Below are positions 8,923 to 17,745 of a stretch of 64,000 nucleotides of DNA, piece after piece. The notes under the pieces are model-generated. The model was not told where the DNA came from. It ran no database searches and saw nothing but the letters and a program-made list of their open reading frames with translations. The position numbers and the translations under genes were made by a program. The stretch is from Bryobacteraceae bacterium. GTDB taxonomy: Bacteria; Acidobacteriota; Terriglobia; Bryobacterales; Bryobacteraceae. The stretch spans positions 1 through 64,000 of the forward strand of contig JAHDVK010000014.1 of the NCBI GenBank assembly GCA_023384675.1. Reading direction: 5' to 3'. The stretch's first letter is position 1. Every line of letters starts with the position of its first letter.

Positions 8923-9277
8923 AGCGGAAGCCTACGGGAGATTTCCGTCTAAGTCAATTCCGCACAAACCTTAATTCTTCCTGTTCCTCTTGCGAATCAA
9001 CCTCGAAAGGGGAAATACTTCCTGGATCTCAGTGTGCGGACGTGTGCTCGAATCGGCGAAATCCGTGACCGCTTACGCTTCACTTCCCAGCCATTCATCG
9101 CCAGTGAATCCAAGGCAGGACTCGGTGAGTCAAAACGAAGCGCGAACCTCCGGCCTTTCGCGGGCAATCGTGTGCGCGGCTGGACGCACCCCTAGGAACA
9201 TTCTCCGCCACGCAGTGTCCAATCAAGCAGACGCCGGCGTTCTCCTTCGAATCCGAACCCGAAAGGGGAACAAGCCC
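8923..9277. other. Intergenic region upstream of the TonB-like gene
   Basis: This 355-base stretch separates two divergent genes. An open frame runs through it into the TonB-like gene, but the translation looks non-coding. It holds an imperfect direct repeat: 8993-9014 and 9248-9270 both begin CGAATC and end CGAAAGGGGAA. The second copy supplies the GGGG likely to act as ribosome-binding site for the ATG at 9278. No other gene or RNA was recognised. Confidence 0.5.
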
Positions 9278-10030
9278 ATGTTCGAGATGTCGTTCGTTGA
9301 AGGCCGGGCCCGCACTCACAAGGGCTGGACCGTGATCGTTTCGTTCGCTCTTCAGGCCGTTCTGGTCCTGACCGCCCTGCTCGTCCCCATGTTGCGCCCT
9401 GGCCTGCTGCCCGCGAGCTTGACCACGCGCATCCTCTTCGTTGCGCCGCCGGGGCCACCGCCCGCCCCACCGCCCGCCGCTCCGGTCGCCGCGGCCGCGC
9501 GGCCCGCCATTCGCCAGTTGACAGCGGGTCAATTGCTGGTCCCGGCACGGATACCCGACCGGCCCGCCATGATCGTGGATGACTTCGAGGCCTACTCCGC
9601 AGCTCATTCCGGACCCTATGTCCCTGGCGGTATTCCTGGCGGAACCGGCGCCCCAGGCGCGGGCCTGCCCTTCTCCATCGCCTTGGCTCCGGCGCCGCCT
9701 CCTCCCGCGGCTGCGGCGGCGCCTCCCGCACCCGCGATCCGGCGTATCGAGGTCGGCGGCCACGTGCTCGCCGCTAAACTGATCCTGCCTGCCCAGCAGC
9801 CAGTCTATCCGCCGTTGGCGAAACAAACGAGAACACAAGGATTGGTGGTGCTCGCAGCGCTCATCGGTCCCGACGGCCGAATTCGCAACCTGCGTGTGAT
9901 CAGTGGCCATCCGCTGCTGACTCAGGCCGCGCTCGACGCGGTGCGCCACTGGCGCTATCAGCCGACGCTGCTCAACGGCGACCCTGTAGAAGTGGACACC
10001 ACGGTTGAAGTCAGATTCGTACTGCAATAA
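9278..10030 (+). CDS. TonB-family energy-transducer-like protein
   Basis: A 250-residue protein. A short cytoplasmic N-terminus is followed by one membrane anchor (VIVSFALQAVLVLTALLVPM, residues about 19-38) and a Pro/Ala-rich spacer with runs such as PPGPPPAPPPAAP. The TonB C-terminal domain covers residues about 165-250, with YPPLAKQTRTQGLVVLAALI and ALDAVRHWRYQPTLLNGDPV. It spans the periplasm to energise outer-membrane receptors or serves a related envelope role. No ExbB/ExbD genes are nearby. The ATG at 9278 is chosen for its GGGG site about nine bases upstream and because it starts just before the anchor. Confidence 0.8.
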   Translation: MFEMSFVEGRARTHKGWTVIVSFALQAVLVLTALLVPMLRPGLLPASLTTRILFVAPPGPPPAPPPAAPVAAAARPAIRQLTAGQLLVPARIPDRPAMIVDDFEAYSAAHSGPYVPGGIPGGTGAPGAGLPFSIALAPAPPPPAAAAAPPAPAIRRIEVGGHVLAAKLILPAQQPVYPPLAKQTRTQGLVVLAALIGPDGRIRNLRVISGHPLLTQAALDAVRHWRYQPTLLNGDPVEVDTTVEVRFVLQ

Positions 10031-10046
10031 ACGGCGTCCAATTCGC

Positions 10047-11903
10047 TTACCAGCGCGAAAGGGGCCGGAGCGCTTCCTTGGTCAGCGCCGCCGGTTCCAG
10101 CGCCAGGTGAACGACGAATCTTTGCGCAGCACCCGGAGCCACCGTGAGCTCGAAGCCGAGGATGCGCGTGCCCGGGTTAGGCGCATCGGTTTCGGCGGGC
10201 GGCGGATCAGTGGCGTAGATGCGCAGCGCGGCTCCGGCGGGTTCGACTACCTGGAAGCGCAGCGTGCGGCCGTCGCGCGCCAGCGTGGCCCTGCCGGGGC
10301 CATCGATGCGGACATCGGCCTTGGTCACCATCGCCCAGCGAACCTTCGCCGGCTCGGGACCGGCGGGGGTAAGCTCATCCTGCACCAGCACCGCGCCATC
10401 CGGAAGTAGACGGATGCCCCGGCGTGCCTGATCGAGCTGCCCCCGGTAAACCTCGGCGAGGTCCAGAACCGTGCTGCCGGGCTTGGCCGAGAGGACCGTC
10501 GCATTGCCTTCCACACGCTGCTGTTCGCCGTTCACCATCAAAACGCTGTGGGCGGACGTCCCCAGCCGGAAGACCTTCCAGCGCGCGGCATCCTGGCTCC
10601 TGCCCCACAAGGCGATTCCTTTGGATTCGAGCGAATGGTAGTCCTGCATGCCGAGGTCGTCGGCCCAGCGTGTGCCGCCGGCATCGATGACGAACGAACC
10701 GATGTCCATATGTGCGTGGTTGACGGACGGGGAGCCGCCCTTGATGGCGGCATAGGTGGCGTTGGGCTCCCAGGAAGAGCGGTGGAAGGCGACGGGGGTT
10801 GGGCCGCGGCCGGTCCAGGAGAGCGCGGGGGGCGTGGCGGTGCGGGTCATGTCCGGGTTCCACCAGATGAGGAGGAAAGGATCGAGCCGGTCGCCCCGAA
10901 GCCCTTCGCCCGCTTTCGCCAGTTCGCCGAGCTTACGCCATTCGCTCCACAGCAGATAGGGCTCGCGCCGGGCCGCGGCGAACCAGAACATGGCGGGGAT
11001 GGGGCCGGCGGGGCGCGTGCCCGCGTCGGAATAGCTGAATGGCAGCTCCGTGGGGCCGTACACGTGCAGCATGTAGTCCGCGGTGGCAAGAAAGCCAGGC
11101 GTTTGGATGAGTCCGAAATCCGATCCGAGCGCCGATTGCAGCGCATCGATGAGCAGCACATTAAAGCTGGTGCCGTAACCCCAATAGCTCGTGCCTTCGG
11201 GATAGGCGCCGTCCGGTCCGTATTCGTGCATCGCGGCGGGCACGGTGTTGATGGCGCGCGCCACCATTTGTGCGGCGAGCGCCGGTTCGTTTTCGGCGAC
11301 GGCGATGGCGCCAATGGCCATGCCCGCATTGCACACCTGGTTCCAGTTGTGGACCGCGCGCGTCCAACTGTTGACCGTGAGGCTCGGCTTCAGACCTTTT
11401 TCGACAATCGCCTCGCGGATCGTGCGGCGGTCGTGCTCGCTGAGGACCGGATAAAGCCAGTCGTAGCCGGCGCCAAGGGCGGCGGTCATTTCGGCCACAT
11501 CGAGGAAATGCGAGGGATTCCAGTCCGTGAACGCGGCGGCGGCGAGCATCTCCTGGCGGGCGCGGTCGGCGTATTTGCGCTCGCCCGTGAGCCGCCAGGC
11601 CAGGCTCAGGTGAAGCACCCGGCTGAGGCAGGTTCGGGACTTGTCCAGAAGGCGCCGGCCGATCAGAATCCGCTGGACCGGTTTTTCGCTAAGCATGGCG
11701 TCCGCGCGCCGGAGCAGGAGGCTGCGGACCGCAGCGCGCAGCGGGAGGGCGGTCGTCGATTGCGCGAGCTTCTGGCCGGCTTCCTGGTTCAGAAACAGCC
11801 GCGGATGCGGCCCCATCAGCTTCAACCGGCGGGCCACTTCCGCCTCATCGACGGCGGGCAGCGTGACGGCGGCCAAAAGTCCGAGCAGGATGGCGATCTT
11901 CAT
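10047..11903 (-). CDS. Heparinase II/III-like secreted polysaccharide lyase
   Basis: A 618-residue protein with a signal peptide (MKIAILLGLLAAVTLPAVDE). An N-terminal alpha/alpha-toroid follows, with HNWNQVCNAGMAIGAIAVAE and the motif YGPDGAYPEGTSYWGYGTSF. The beta-sandwich region has VNHAHMDIGSFVIDAGGTRW around residue 415. The Asn-His pair and Tyr of the toroid and the His of the NHAHMD motif fit heparinase II/III and alginate-lyase relatives that cleave uronic-acid polysaccharides by beta-elimination. The frame is open upstream, but antisense to the amidohydrolase gene; the ATG at 11903 gives the signal peptide. Confidence 0.75.
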   Translation of the reverse strand: MKIAILLGLLAAVTLPAVDEAEVARRLKLMGPHPRLFLNQEAGQKLAQSTTALPLRAAVRSLLLRRADAMLSEKPVQRILIGRRLLDKSRTCLSRVLHLSLAWRLTGERKYADRARQEMLAAAAFTDWNPSHFLDVAEMTAALGAGYDWLYPVLSEHDRRTIREAIVEKGLKPSLTVNSWTRAVHNWNQVCNAGMAIGAIAVAENEPALAAQMVARAINTVPAAMHEYGPDGAYPEGTSYWGYGTSFNVLLIDALQSALGSDFGLIQTPGFLATADYMLHVYGPTELPFSYSDAGTRPAGPIPAMFWFAAARREPYLLWSEWRKLGELAKAGEGLRGDRLDPFLLIWWNPDMTRTATPPALSWTGRGPTPVAFHRSSWEPNATYAAIKGGSPSVNHAHMDIGSFVIDAGGTRWADDLGMQDYHSLESKGIALWGRSQDAARWKVFRLGTSAHSVLMVNGEQQRVEGNATVLSAKPGSTVLDLAEVYRGQLDQARRGIRLLPDGAVLVQDELTPAGPEPAKVRWAMVTKADVRIDGPGRATLARDGRTLRFQVVEPAGAALRIYATDPPPAETDAPNPGTRILGFELTVAPGAAQRFVVHLALEPAALTKEALRPLSRW

Positions 11904-11972
11904 GGTGCCCAGTATATTCCTGGAGCAGGCTTGCGCTTGAACCCTACTGCCCACTGCGGGAGAATCGCGGGT

Positions 11973-12869
11973 ATGGCCATTGAACGCATCCGCGTGGCAT
12001 CGCTGCAATATTTCATCCGCCCGGTGCAGACCTTCGAGCAGTTCCGCGATCAGGTGGACGCGCTCGTGGAAACCGCCGCCGATTACAAGGCACAGCTCGT
12101 TGTTTTTCCGGAGTACTTCAGCGTCCAACTGCTGACACTGGGGAATACCAAGCGCCCGATTGAAGACCAGATCCGCGATCTTGCGGCGCAGGTGCCGCGG
12201 TTCATCGACATGATGAGCGAGCTTGCGCGGCGCGAGTCGATCTATATCGTCGCGGGCACGATTCCGACGATGGACGATCCCGAGTCCGACCTCGTCCACA
12301 ACGACTGCTTCGTTTTCGGACCCAACGGCGATCATGGCGTGCAGGGCAAGCTGCACATGACGCGCTTCGAGAATGAGGAATGGAAGGTGTCGCCGCGCTC
12401 GACTTTGAAGGTGTTCGACACCGACTTTGGCCCCTTCGCCGTGGCCATCTGCTACGACGTCGAATTCCCGGAGATCGCGCGCGGAGCCGCGCGGCAAGGG
12501 GCGCACATCCTGGTAGTGCCGAGCTGTACGGATGACCGGCAGGGCTATTTCCGGGTCCGCTACTGTGCGCAGGCGCGGGCGATCGAGAACCAGATGTACG
12601 TGATCCATTCCGGCACCGTTGGCTCGATTCCCACCGTCCCGGCGGTTTCGCTCAATTACGGCTGCGCTTCGATCCTCACGCCCAGCGATTTCGCCTTTTC
12701 GCGGGATGGAATCCTGGCCGAAGGGATTCCGAACCAGGAGATGATGGTGGTGGGTGAGCTGAACTTGAAGACGATTCTGGACACGCGCACCAACGGTACG
12801 GTGCTGCCGCTGTTCGACAGCCATCGCTCGGCGGAGATCGCTACTCGTGTGGAAGTCTGCGAACTATGA
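11973..12869 (+). CDS. Carbon-nitrogen hydrolase (nitrilase superfamily)
   Basis: A 298-residue cytoplasmic amidase-type protein. The catalytic triad is visible as Glu47 (VVFPEYFS), Lys126 (GKLHMTRFE) and Cys160 (AICYDVEFPE). It should hydrolyse a carboxamide, possibly one made or used by the neighbouring acetyltransferase. The gene overlaps the GNAT gene behind it by ATGA. In other bacteria, as I recall, these two domains occur fused in one chain with the GNAT part first; here they are separate and in the opposite order. The start at 11973 gives the standard N-terminus before VASLQY. Confidence 0.88.
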   Translation: MAIERIRVASLQYFIRPVQTFEQFRDQVDALVETAADYKAQLVVFPEYFSVQLLTLGNTKRPIEDQIRDLAAQVPRFIDMMSELARRESIYIVAGTIPTMDDPESDLVHNDCFVFGPNGDHGVQGKLHMTRFENEEWKVSPRSTLKVFDTDFGPFAVAICYDVEFPEIARGAARQGAHILVVPSCTDDRQGYFRVRYCAQARAIENQMYVIHSGTVGSIPTVPAVSLNYGCASILTPSDFAFSRDGILAEGIPNQEMMVVGELNLKTILDTRTNGTVLPLFDSHRSAEIATRVEVCEL

Positions 12870-13531
12870 AGATCGAGGTGCGCAACACCCGGGAGGAGGA
12901 CGTCCCGGCCATCATTGATCTGTGCCGCCGGGTGTATCCTGCGTCCCCACCCTGGGGCGAAAAGCAGATTCGTTCTCATCTGGAGATCTTTCCCGAAGGC
13001 CAATGGGTGGCGATCGACAACGACAACGAACTTGTGCGCGGCATGGCCGCCAGCCTCATCGTGTGGTGGAACGACTACGAAGATGACGACGATTGGCGGG
13101 ACTTCACCGATCACGGCATGTTCACCAACCACGACCCCGACGACGGCCGCACGCTGTACGGCGCCGAGATCATGGTGGATCCCGCCGCGCAAGGCCACGG
13201 CATCGGCAAGGAGTTCTATAAGAAACGCCGCGAACTTGCCGAACGCCTGGGCCTGCTCCGGATCCGCGCCGGAGCCCGGCTGCGCGGATACCACCGCTAC
13301 GCGGACCAAATGCGCGCGGAAGATTACGTCGTAAAGGTGGTGCGCGAGGAACTCGGCGACCCCACGCTCACTTTCCAGCTCCACCAGGGATTTCACGTGA
13401 TGAAAGTGGTGCGCGATTACCTGCGCCACGATCCCGAGAGCCTGGGCTGGGCGGCGTTGATCGAGTGGATCAACGAAGCCGTCGCCACGCCCGAGGATTA
13501 CCGGTACCGGAATCCCAGGTTTCAACGTTAG
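12866..13531 (+). CDS. GNAT-family N-acetyltransferase
   Basis: A 221-residue protein starting MKIEVRNTREEDVPAIIDLC, the usual first strand and helix of GNAT enzymes. The acetyl-CoA-binding region is AEIMVDPAAQGHGIGKEFYK near residue 100, with the Q/RxxGxG/A pattern as QGHGIG. It overlaps the nitrilase-type gene by four bases and is probably translated with it. The C-terminal half (YHRYADQMRAEDYVVKVVRE) matches the GNAT part of fused GNAT/amidohydrolase proteins, so the pair likely works on the same amine or amide substrate. Confidence 0.85.
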   Translation: MKIEVRNTREEDVPAIIDLCRRVYPASPPWGEKQIRSHLEIFPEGQWVAIDNDNELVRGMAASLIVWWNDYEDDDDWRDFTDHGMFTNHDPDDGRTLYGAEIMVDPAAQGHGIGKEFYKKRRELAERLGLLRIRAGARLRGYHRYADQMRAEDYVVKVVREELGDPTLTFQLHQGFHVMKVVRDYLRHDPESLGWAALIEWINEAVATPEDYRYRNPRFQR

Positions 13532-13671
13532 AGCGTCCAGACGCTGAGTGATCCGTTCCTCCCATCCGAAGCGAATCGCGCTTGAGTGTGCGGGCAAGTT
13601 CCCTTCGGGCAGCAGCCAGCCAGCACGTCAGCGACGCATGGTAAACTTAAGCGTTTGGACTGGAGTACTCC

Positions 13672-14373
13672 GTGGATCGCCTCACCCGTCACGAACTGAA
13701 GACCGACAAGTTTGTTCAGGAAGTTGCGCAGACTGTCAGTTTCATCGACCAGCATAAAGCGGCATTCATCCGCTACGGGTCGATTGTCCTGGCCCTCATT
13801 GTGTTGGGTGTGGGTTTCTACTACTTCAACCAAAGCCGGCGGACGGCCCGTCAGGCCGAACTGTCGAAGGCGATGCGCACCTACAACGCTCTCATCTCCG
13901 ATTCCCCCGATCCGCGCACCATCTCATTCCCCACCCAGGAAGCCCGCCAGGAAGCCATTAAGAAGGAACTCGGCGCGATCGTCTCCCAGCACTCCGGCAG
14001 CGAAGAGGCCGGCATCGCCTCCTACCTGCTGGGCGCGAACGCCGCCGATCAGGGCGACCTCGAAGAGGCCATTAAGCACCTGACGCTTGCCATCGAACGC
14101 GGCGGCTCCAACTACGGCCCGCTCGCCCGCCTCGCCCTCGCCGACGTCTATGCCGCGCAGGGCAAGAGCGCCGAAGCCGAAAAGGAACTCCGCGCCGTCA
14201 TCGCCAAACCCTCGCCCCTCGCCAGTAAGGAACAGGCCACCCTTTCTCTGGCCCGCATTCTAGCCCGGACCAACCGGGACGAGGCGATGAAGCTGCTCGA
14301 ACCGTTGCGCACCGAAACCGGCGCCGCCAGCCGCGCCGCCATTTCGCTGCTCGCCGAACTCTCCCAGCCCTAG
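13672..14373 (+). CDS. YfgM-like membrane-anchored TPR protein
   Basis: A 233-residue protein with a cytoplasmic N-terminus, one transmembrane helix (IVLALIVLGVGFYYF, residues about 40-55) and a periplasmic helical-repeat domain (SYLLGANAADQGDLEEAIKH, ARLALADVYAAQGKSAEAEK). This is the layout of YfgM/TPR_21 proteins, which sit near the Sec translocon and envelope chaperones. The start is GTG at 13672. Its stop overlaps the GTG of the dGTPase gene by one base. Confidence 0.78.
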   Translation: MDRLTRHELKTDKFVQEVAQTVSFIDQHKAAFIRYGSIVLALIVLGVGFYYFNQSRRTARQAELSKAMRTYNALISDSPDPRTISFPTQEARQEAIKKELGAIVSQHSGSEEAGIASYLLGANAADQGDLEEAIKHLTLAIERGGSNYGPLARLALADVYAAQGKSAEAEKELRAVIAKPSPLASKEQATLSLARILARTNRDEAMKLLEPLRTETGAASRAAISLLAELSQP

Positions 14374-15491
14374 TGTCGCTCGCACGGCTTCGCCTCCCCC
14401 CTTCGCCTTTAAGGGGACGGCGCTTTCCCGAGCCGTCCCACCCGTACCGCAACGAATTCCAGCGCGACCGCGACCGCATCGTCCATTCCCGCGCCTTCCG
14501 GCGGCTTGAAGACAAAACCCAGGTCTTCAGTGAACCCCTCTCCGACCACTTCCGCAACCGCCTCACCCATACCATCGAAGTCGCCCAAATCGCCCGCACG
14601 GTCGCCTCCGCGCTGGATCTGGACGAGGATTTCACCGAAGCGCTTGCCCTCGCCCACGACATCGGACACCCTCCCTTCGCCCACGCCGGTGAAAAGGCGC
14701 TCGACGCCCAGATGCGCCGCTTCGGCGACCGCTTCAACCACAACATCCACGCCCTCCACATCGTGGAATGGTTCGAACAGCGCTATGCCCGCTTCGCCGG
14801 CCTCAACCTGACCTTCGAAGTGCGTGAGGGGATCGTCAAACACTCACGCGATTTCGCGCCCGGTGAGGACCCGGAACTCGACGAATTCCTGCCCGGCGTG
14901 CGGCCCCCTCTCGAAGCCCAAATCATCGACCTGGGTGACGAAATCGCTTACAACACCGCGGACTTGGACGACGGCTTCTCCGCCGGCCTGTTCTCACTCG
15001 ACGAAATCGCGGACTCCGTGCCCGGTTATCGCGGCCTGCTCGACGAAACCCGCTCACACTTTCCTCGCGCCGCGCCGCCCGTGCAGTTCCAGGAGATCCT
15101 GCGGCGGTTGATCGACCTGCTGGTCTCGGGCCTGATCGACGGAACCCGTGACGCGGCCCAGAAGGCGGAGGCTGAAAACGTGGATGACGTCCGGAACTAC
15201 CCCTTTCGCCTTGCGAGCCTCGCGCCCCTCGCGGCGGAGACCAACGCAGCCATGAAACGCTTCCTCCACAAACGCGTCTACACCTCCCCTCACCTTGAAT
15301 ACGAACGCGAGCAGGCCGAACTGGGCATCGAACGCATGTTCGGCTTCTTTCTCGCCAACCCCGCTGAACTGCCCGCCTGGCAGCGCGAACGGCTCTCCGG
15401 TGCGCCCGCTCATCGCGTCGTCTGCGCTTACATCGCCGGCATGACCGACGGCTTCTTCCGGCGCACCAGCCGGCGCCTGTTTGGCGCCTAA
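14373..15491 (+). CDS. dgt: dGTPase-like HD-domain nucleotide triphosphohydrolase
   Basis: A 372-residue HD-superfamily enzyme. The first metal His is H66 (RLTHTIEVAQIART), the HD pair is H95-D96 (ALAHDIGHPPFAHAGE), and the last Asp lies in DLGDEIAYNTADLDD. RNEFQRDRDRIVHSRAFRRL near the start is the family signature. It hydrolyses dGTP, or dNTPs more broadly, to the nucleoside and triphosphate, affecting nucleotide pools. The length fits the short type-2 subfamily rather than the 505-residue E. coli enzyme. Confidence 0.9.
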   Translation: MSLARLRLPPSPLRGRRFPEPSHPYRNEFQRDRDRIVHSRAFRRLEDKTQVFSEPLSDHFRNRLTHTIEVAQIARTVASALDLDEDFTEALALAHDIGHPPFAHAGEKALDAQMRRFGDRFNHNIHALHIVEWFEQRYARFAGLNLTFEVREGIVKHSRDFAPGEDPELDEFLPGVRPPLEAQIIDLGDEIAYNTADLDDGFSAGLFSLDEIADSVPGYRGLLDETRSHFPRAAPPVQFQEILRRLIDLLVSGLIDGTRDAAQKAEAENVDDVRNYPFRLASLAPLAAETNAAMKRFLHKRVYTSPHLEYEREQAELGIERMFGFFLANPAELPAWQRERLSGAPAHRVVCAYIAGMTDGFFRRTSRRLFGA

Positions 15492-15643
15492 TCTTCGCCC
15501 TGCGTGATCACGTTGGTCACTTCGGCGCGCCGCACGCCATACATCTTCTCCAGCGTGCGAACGATTTCCTGGGTCACCCGTTCCTCCGTCTCGCCTTCGG
15601 CCAAGTCCACTTCCACCTTGAGATACACGTCGATGCTCTTCAT
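15488..15643 (-). CDS. Small conserved-looking protein of unknown function
   Basis: A 51-residue product beginning MKSIDVYLKVEVDLAEGETE and ending AEVTNVITQGED. Its alternating beta and helix pattern and acidic composition look like a real small alpha/beta protein. Longer starts exist, up to 15721, but they run into the start of the opposite gene at 15681. The stop overlaps the dgt stop by four bases, so it is convergent with dgt and divergent from the zinc-ribbon protein. Function not recognised. Confidence 0.55.
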   Translation of the reverse strand: MKSIDVYLKVEVDLAEGETEERVTQEIVRTLEKMYGVRRAEVTNVITQGED

Positions 15644-15680
15644 CGTACGGATGATACGATAAGCCTTTTGGCCCCCGCTC

Positions 15681-16322
15681 ATGAAGTCCAAACCGGTCTG
15701 CCCCCTCTGTGAAACGCGCACCCCGCGCCGCTATTGCCCCGCGCAGCGCGATGACATCTGCGCCATCTGCTGCGGAGAAGGCCGCGAAGAGACCATCGAC
15801 TGCCCCTTCGACTGCGAGTTCCTCCGCGAGGCGCGCCTCCACGAGAAGCTGCCCGATTTCGACGCAAAAGCCATCCCGCATCCCGAAATCGAGCTCACCG
15901 AGAGCTTCATGAACCGCACCCAGGAACTGGCGATTGTCGTGGGGCGGCTTCTGCTCGTCGCGGCGATGAATGTTCAGGGAGCGGTGGACCCGGATATGCG
16001 CGACATGCTCGACGCCAGCGTGAAAACCTACAAAAGCGCCGTCAACGGCCTGATCTACCGCACGCGCCCCGACAATATGATTGCCGCGGCCGTCCAGGAC
16101 CGCTTCGAGCAGGAACTCGCCCAGTTCCGCCAGATGGCAGCCGAACGCCAGAACGGCATCACCATCCCCGACAAGGAGTTACTCGGCGTGCTCGCCTTCT
16201 GGCAGCGTATGGAAATCCAGCGCAGCAACGGCCGCCGCAAAGGCCGCGCGTTCATCGAATCGCTGTTCTCCCTGATGCCGCCGCCTGAAGAACAGCAGGG
16301 CGGCGTCATCCAGCAGGCGTAG
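15681..16322 (+). CDS. Protein with N-terminal Cys-rich (zinc-ribbon-like) segment
   Basis: A 213-residue protein. The first 45 residues hold eight cysteines in CxxC-like spacing (CPLCETRTPRRYC, CAICC, CPFDC), suggesting one or two zinc sites. The rest is predicted helical, with ELAIVVGRLLLVAAMNVQGA and FEQELAQFRQMAAERQNGIT. No catalytic motif is visible. It may be a nucleic-acid- or protein-binding adaptor. It converges with the sulfatase gene behind it, overlapping by 17 bases. Confidence 0.65.
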   Translation: MKSKPVCPLCETRTPRRYCPAQRDDICAICCGEGREETIDCPFDCEFLREARLHEKLPDFDAKAIPHPEIELTESFMNRTQELAIVVGRLLLVAAMNVQGAVDPDMRDMLDASVKTYKSAVNGLIYRTRPDNMIAAAVQDRFEQELAQFRQMAAERQNGITIPDKELLGVLAFWQRMEIQRSNGRRKGRAFIESLFSLMPPPEEQQGGVIQQA

Positions 16323-17727
16323 CCGCGGCGGCTTCGGGCGCACGGTACGCGGGCAGGGTCTGCGTCGTCGTCGTGCGCCAGTCCTTCAGCGGCGGAGCGC
16401 CCTGGCGCTCGAACCACTGCGACAAATTGCGCGAAAAGGCGTCAGTTTGACGTGTTTTTGACGCCAAATTGCGCGATTCCTGCACATCTTGGCGCAGGTC
16501 GTAAAGCTCCCGGGAGCCGTCTTCGCGCTCGAGGTACTTCCACCGCTCCGTCCGCAACCCGCGCACCCCTGCGTACTCAAAAAACAACGTGTCGCGCCGC
16601 CAGCCCGGCTTCCGGCCACGCAGGATCGAGGCGTAGGACAGCCCGGCGGTGCGTGTCTGGTGGGGAACCTCCAGATAATCCAGCAACGTAGCGAAGAAAT
16701 CGTACGACGAAACCATCGTGGAATCGGTCCGGCCCGCCGGAATCCGCCCCGGATGCGACCAGATCAGGGGGACGCCGATCGCGCTGTCGTACATGTTGAA
16801 CGGCCACGTGCCGTTGCCCTTGCCCCAAACGCCGTGATGGCCCGCGGACCAGCCTTGATCCGCCGTGAAAACGATCACCGTATCCTCGTACACGCCCATC
16901 TGCTTGAGTTTTTCGACGACCCGGCCGAGTTGCGCATCCGCGCCGGTGATGAGCGCCGAATAGGCGTGCATGCTGGCCGCGTTGCCGTGATGGGCCGCGA
17001 GGCCGGGGTTCTGGCGCGGGTTCTTCGAAAGCCGCGGAAAACAGGGGAAATCGGAACCCTGGTACGGTTCGCGATAGACATCGGGCTGGTAGTTGTACGG
17101 CGTGTGCGGCGCGTAAAAGGGCAGGTACAACGCGAACGGATTTGATGCGCCGGCGCGGTTATCCAGGAACTCGAGCGCCGCGTCGCCAACCAGATCGGTC
17201 TTGAAGCCCTTCATCGGAACGGTTTCGCCGTTCTTGAAGAACGTGGGGTCGGTGTACGGCCCGCCGCCGCCCGGCACGGTGGCCCAATACGAAAACCCGG
17301 CGTGAGGCCGGTCGTCGTGGCCCATGTGCCACTTGCCGGCGAGACCGAGCGTGTAGCCAGCCGTGGCAAGCAATTCGGACCAGGTCTGATGACCATCGAG
17401 GAAGCGGCGGGATTTGGGTCCGTAGGAATCCACGGGCATCAGCCAGTCCTGCACGCCGTGCCGGGAAGGAATCTGGCCGGTCATCCACGTGAGCCGCGAA
17501 GGGGAACACACCGGCGTGCAGGCAAAGGCTTTCGAGAAGGAAACGCCCGACCTGGCGAGCGCCGCGAGATGCGGCGTGTGCATGGTAACGCAGCCTCCGG
17601 GCGAAGTGGCCCAGGGGCCGTGGTCGTCGGTCATCAGAAACACGAGATTGGGACGCCGGCGTTGCGCGAAGGCGGGCAGCGCAGCTGAGGCAAGGAAGGC
17701 GCGGCGGCTGACGGGCATGGCGCCCAT
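16306..17727 (-). CDS. Secreted type I sulfatase
   Basis: A 473-residue protein with a Tat-like signal (VSRRAFLASAALPAFA) and the sulfatase core. NLVFLMTDDHGPWA gives the metal-binding Asp pair. C74-S-P-S-R78 is the C-x-P-x-R motif in which Cys becomes formylglycine. GKWHMGHDD and FTADQGWSAGHHGVWGKG supply further ligands. It removes sulfate esters from extracellular or periplasmic substrates, probably sulfated polysaccharides. No formylglycine-generating enzyme gene is in the window. The start may be the Met four codons in (MPVSRR). Confidence 0.88.
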   Translation of the reverse strand: MGAMPVSRRAFLASAALPAFAQRRRPNLVFLMTDDHGPWATSPGGCVTMHTPHLAALARSGVSFSKAFACTPVCSPSRLTWMTGQIPSRHGVQDWLMPVDSYGPKSRRFLDGHQTWSELLATAGYTLGLAGKWHMGHDDRPHAGFSYWATVPGGGGPYTDPTFFKNGETVPMKGFKTDLVGDAALEFLDNRAGASNPFALYLPFYAPHTPYNYQPDVYREPYQGSDFPCFPRLSKNPRQNPGLAAHHGNAASMHAYSALITGADAQLGRVVEKLKQMGVYEDTVIVFTADQGWSAGHHGVWGKGNGTWPFNMYDSAIGVPLIWSHPGRIPAGRTDSTMVSSYDFFATLLDYLEVPHQTRTAGLSYASILRGRKPGWRRDTLFFEYAGVRGLRTERWKYLEREDGSRELYDLRQDVQESRNLASKTRQTDAFSRNLSQWFERQGAPPLKDWRTTTTQTLPAYRAPEAAAATPAG

Positions 17728-17745
17728 TAGCCTATCACCATTGAA

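Noticed and set aside
8990-9277. An N-terminal extension of the TonB-like protein
   Set aside because: The translated extension is not protein-like. A ribosome-binding site and membrane anchor support the start at 9278.
10548-11972. A long plus-strand extension in front of the nitrilase-type gene
   Set aside because: It mirrors the heparinase-like gene on the other strand. The nitrilase fold starts at 11973.
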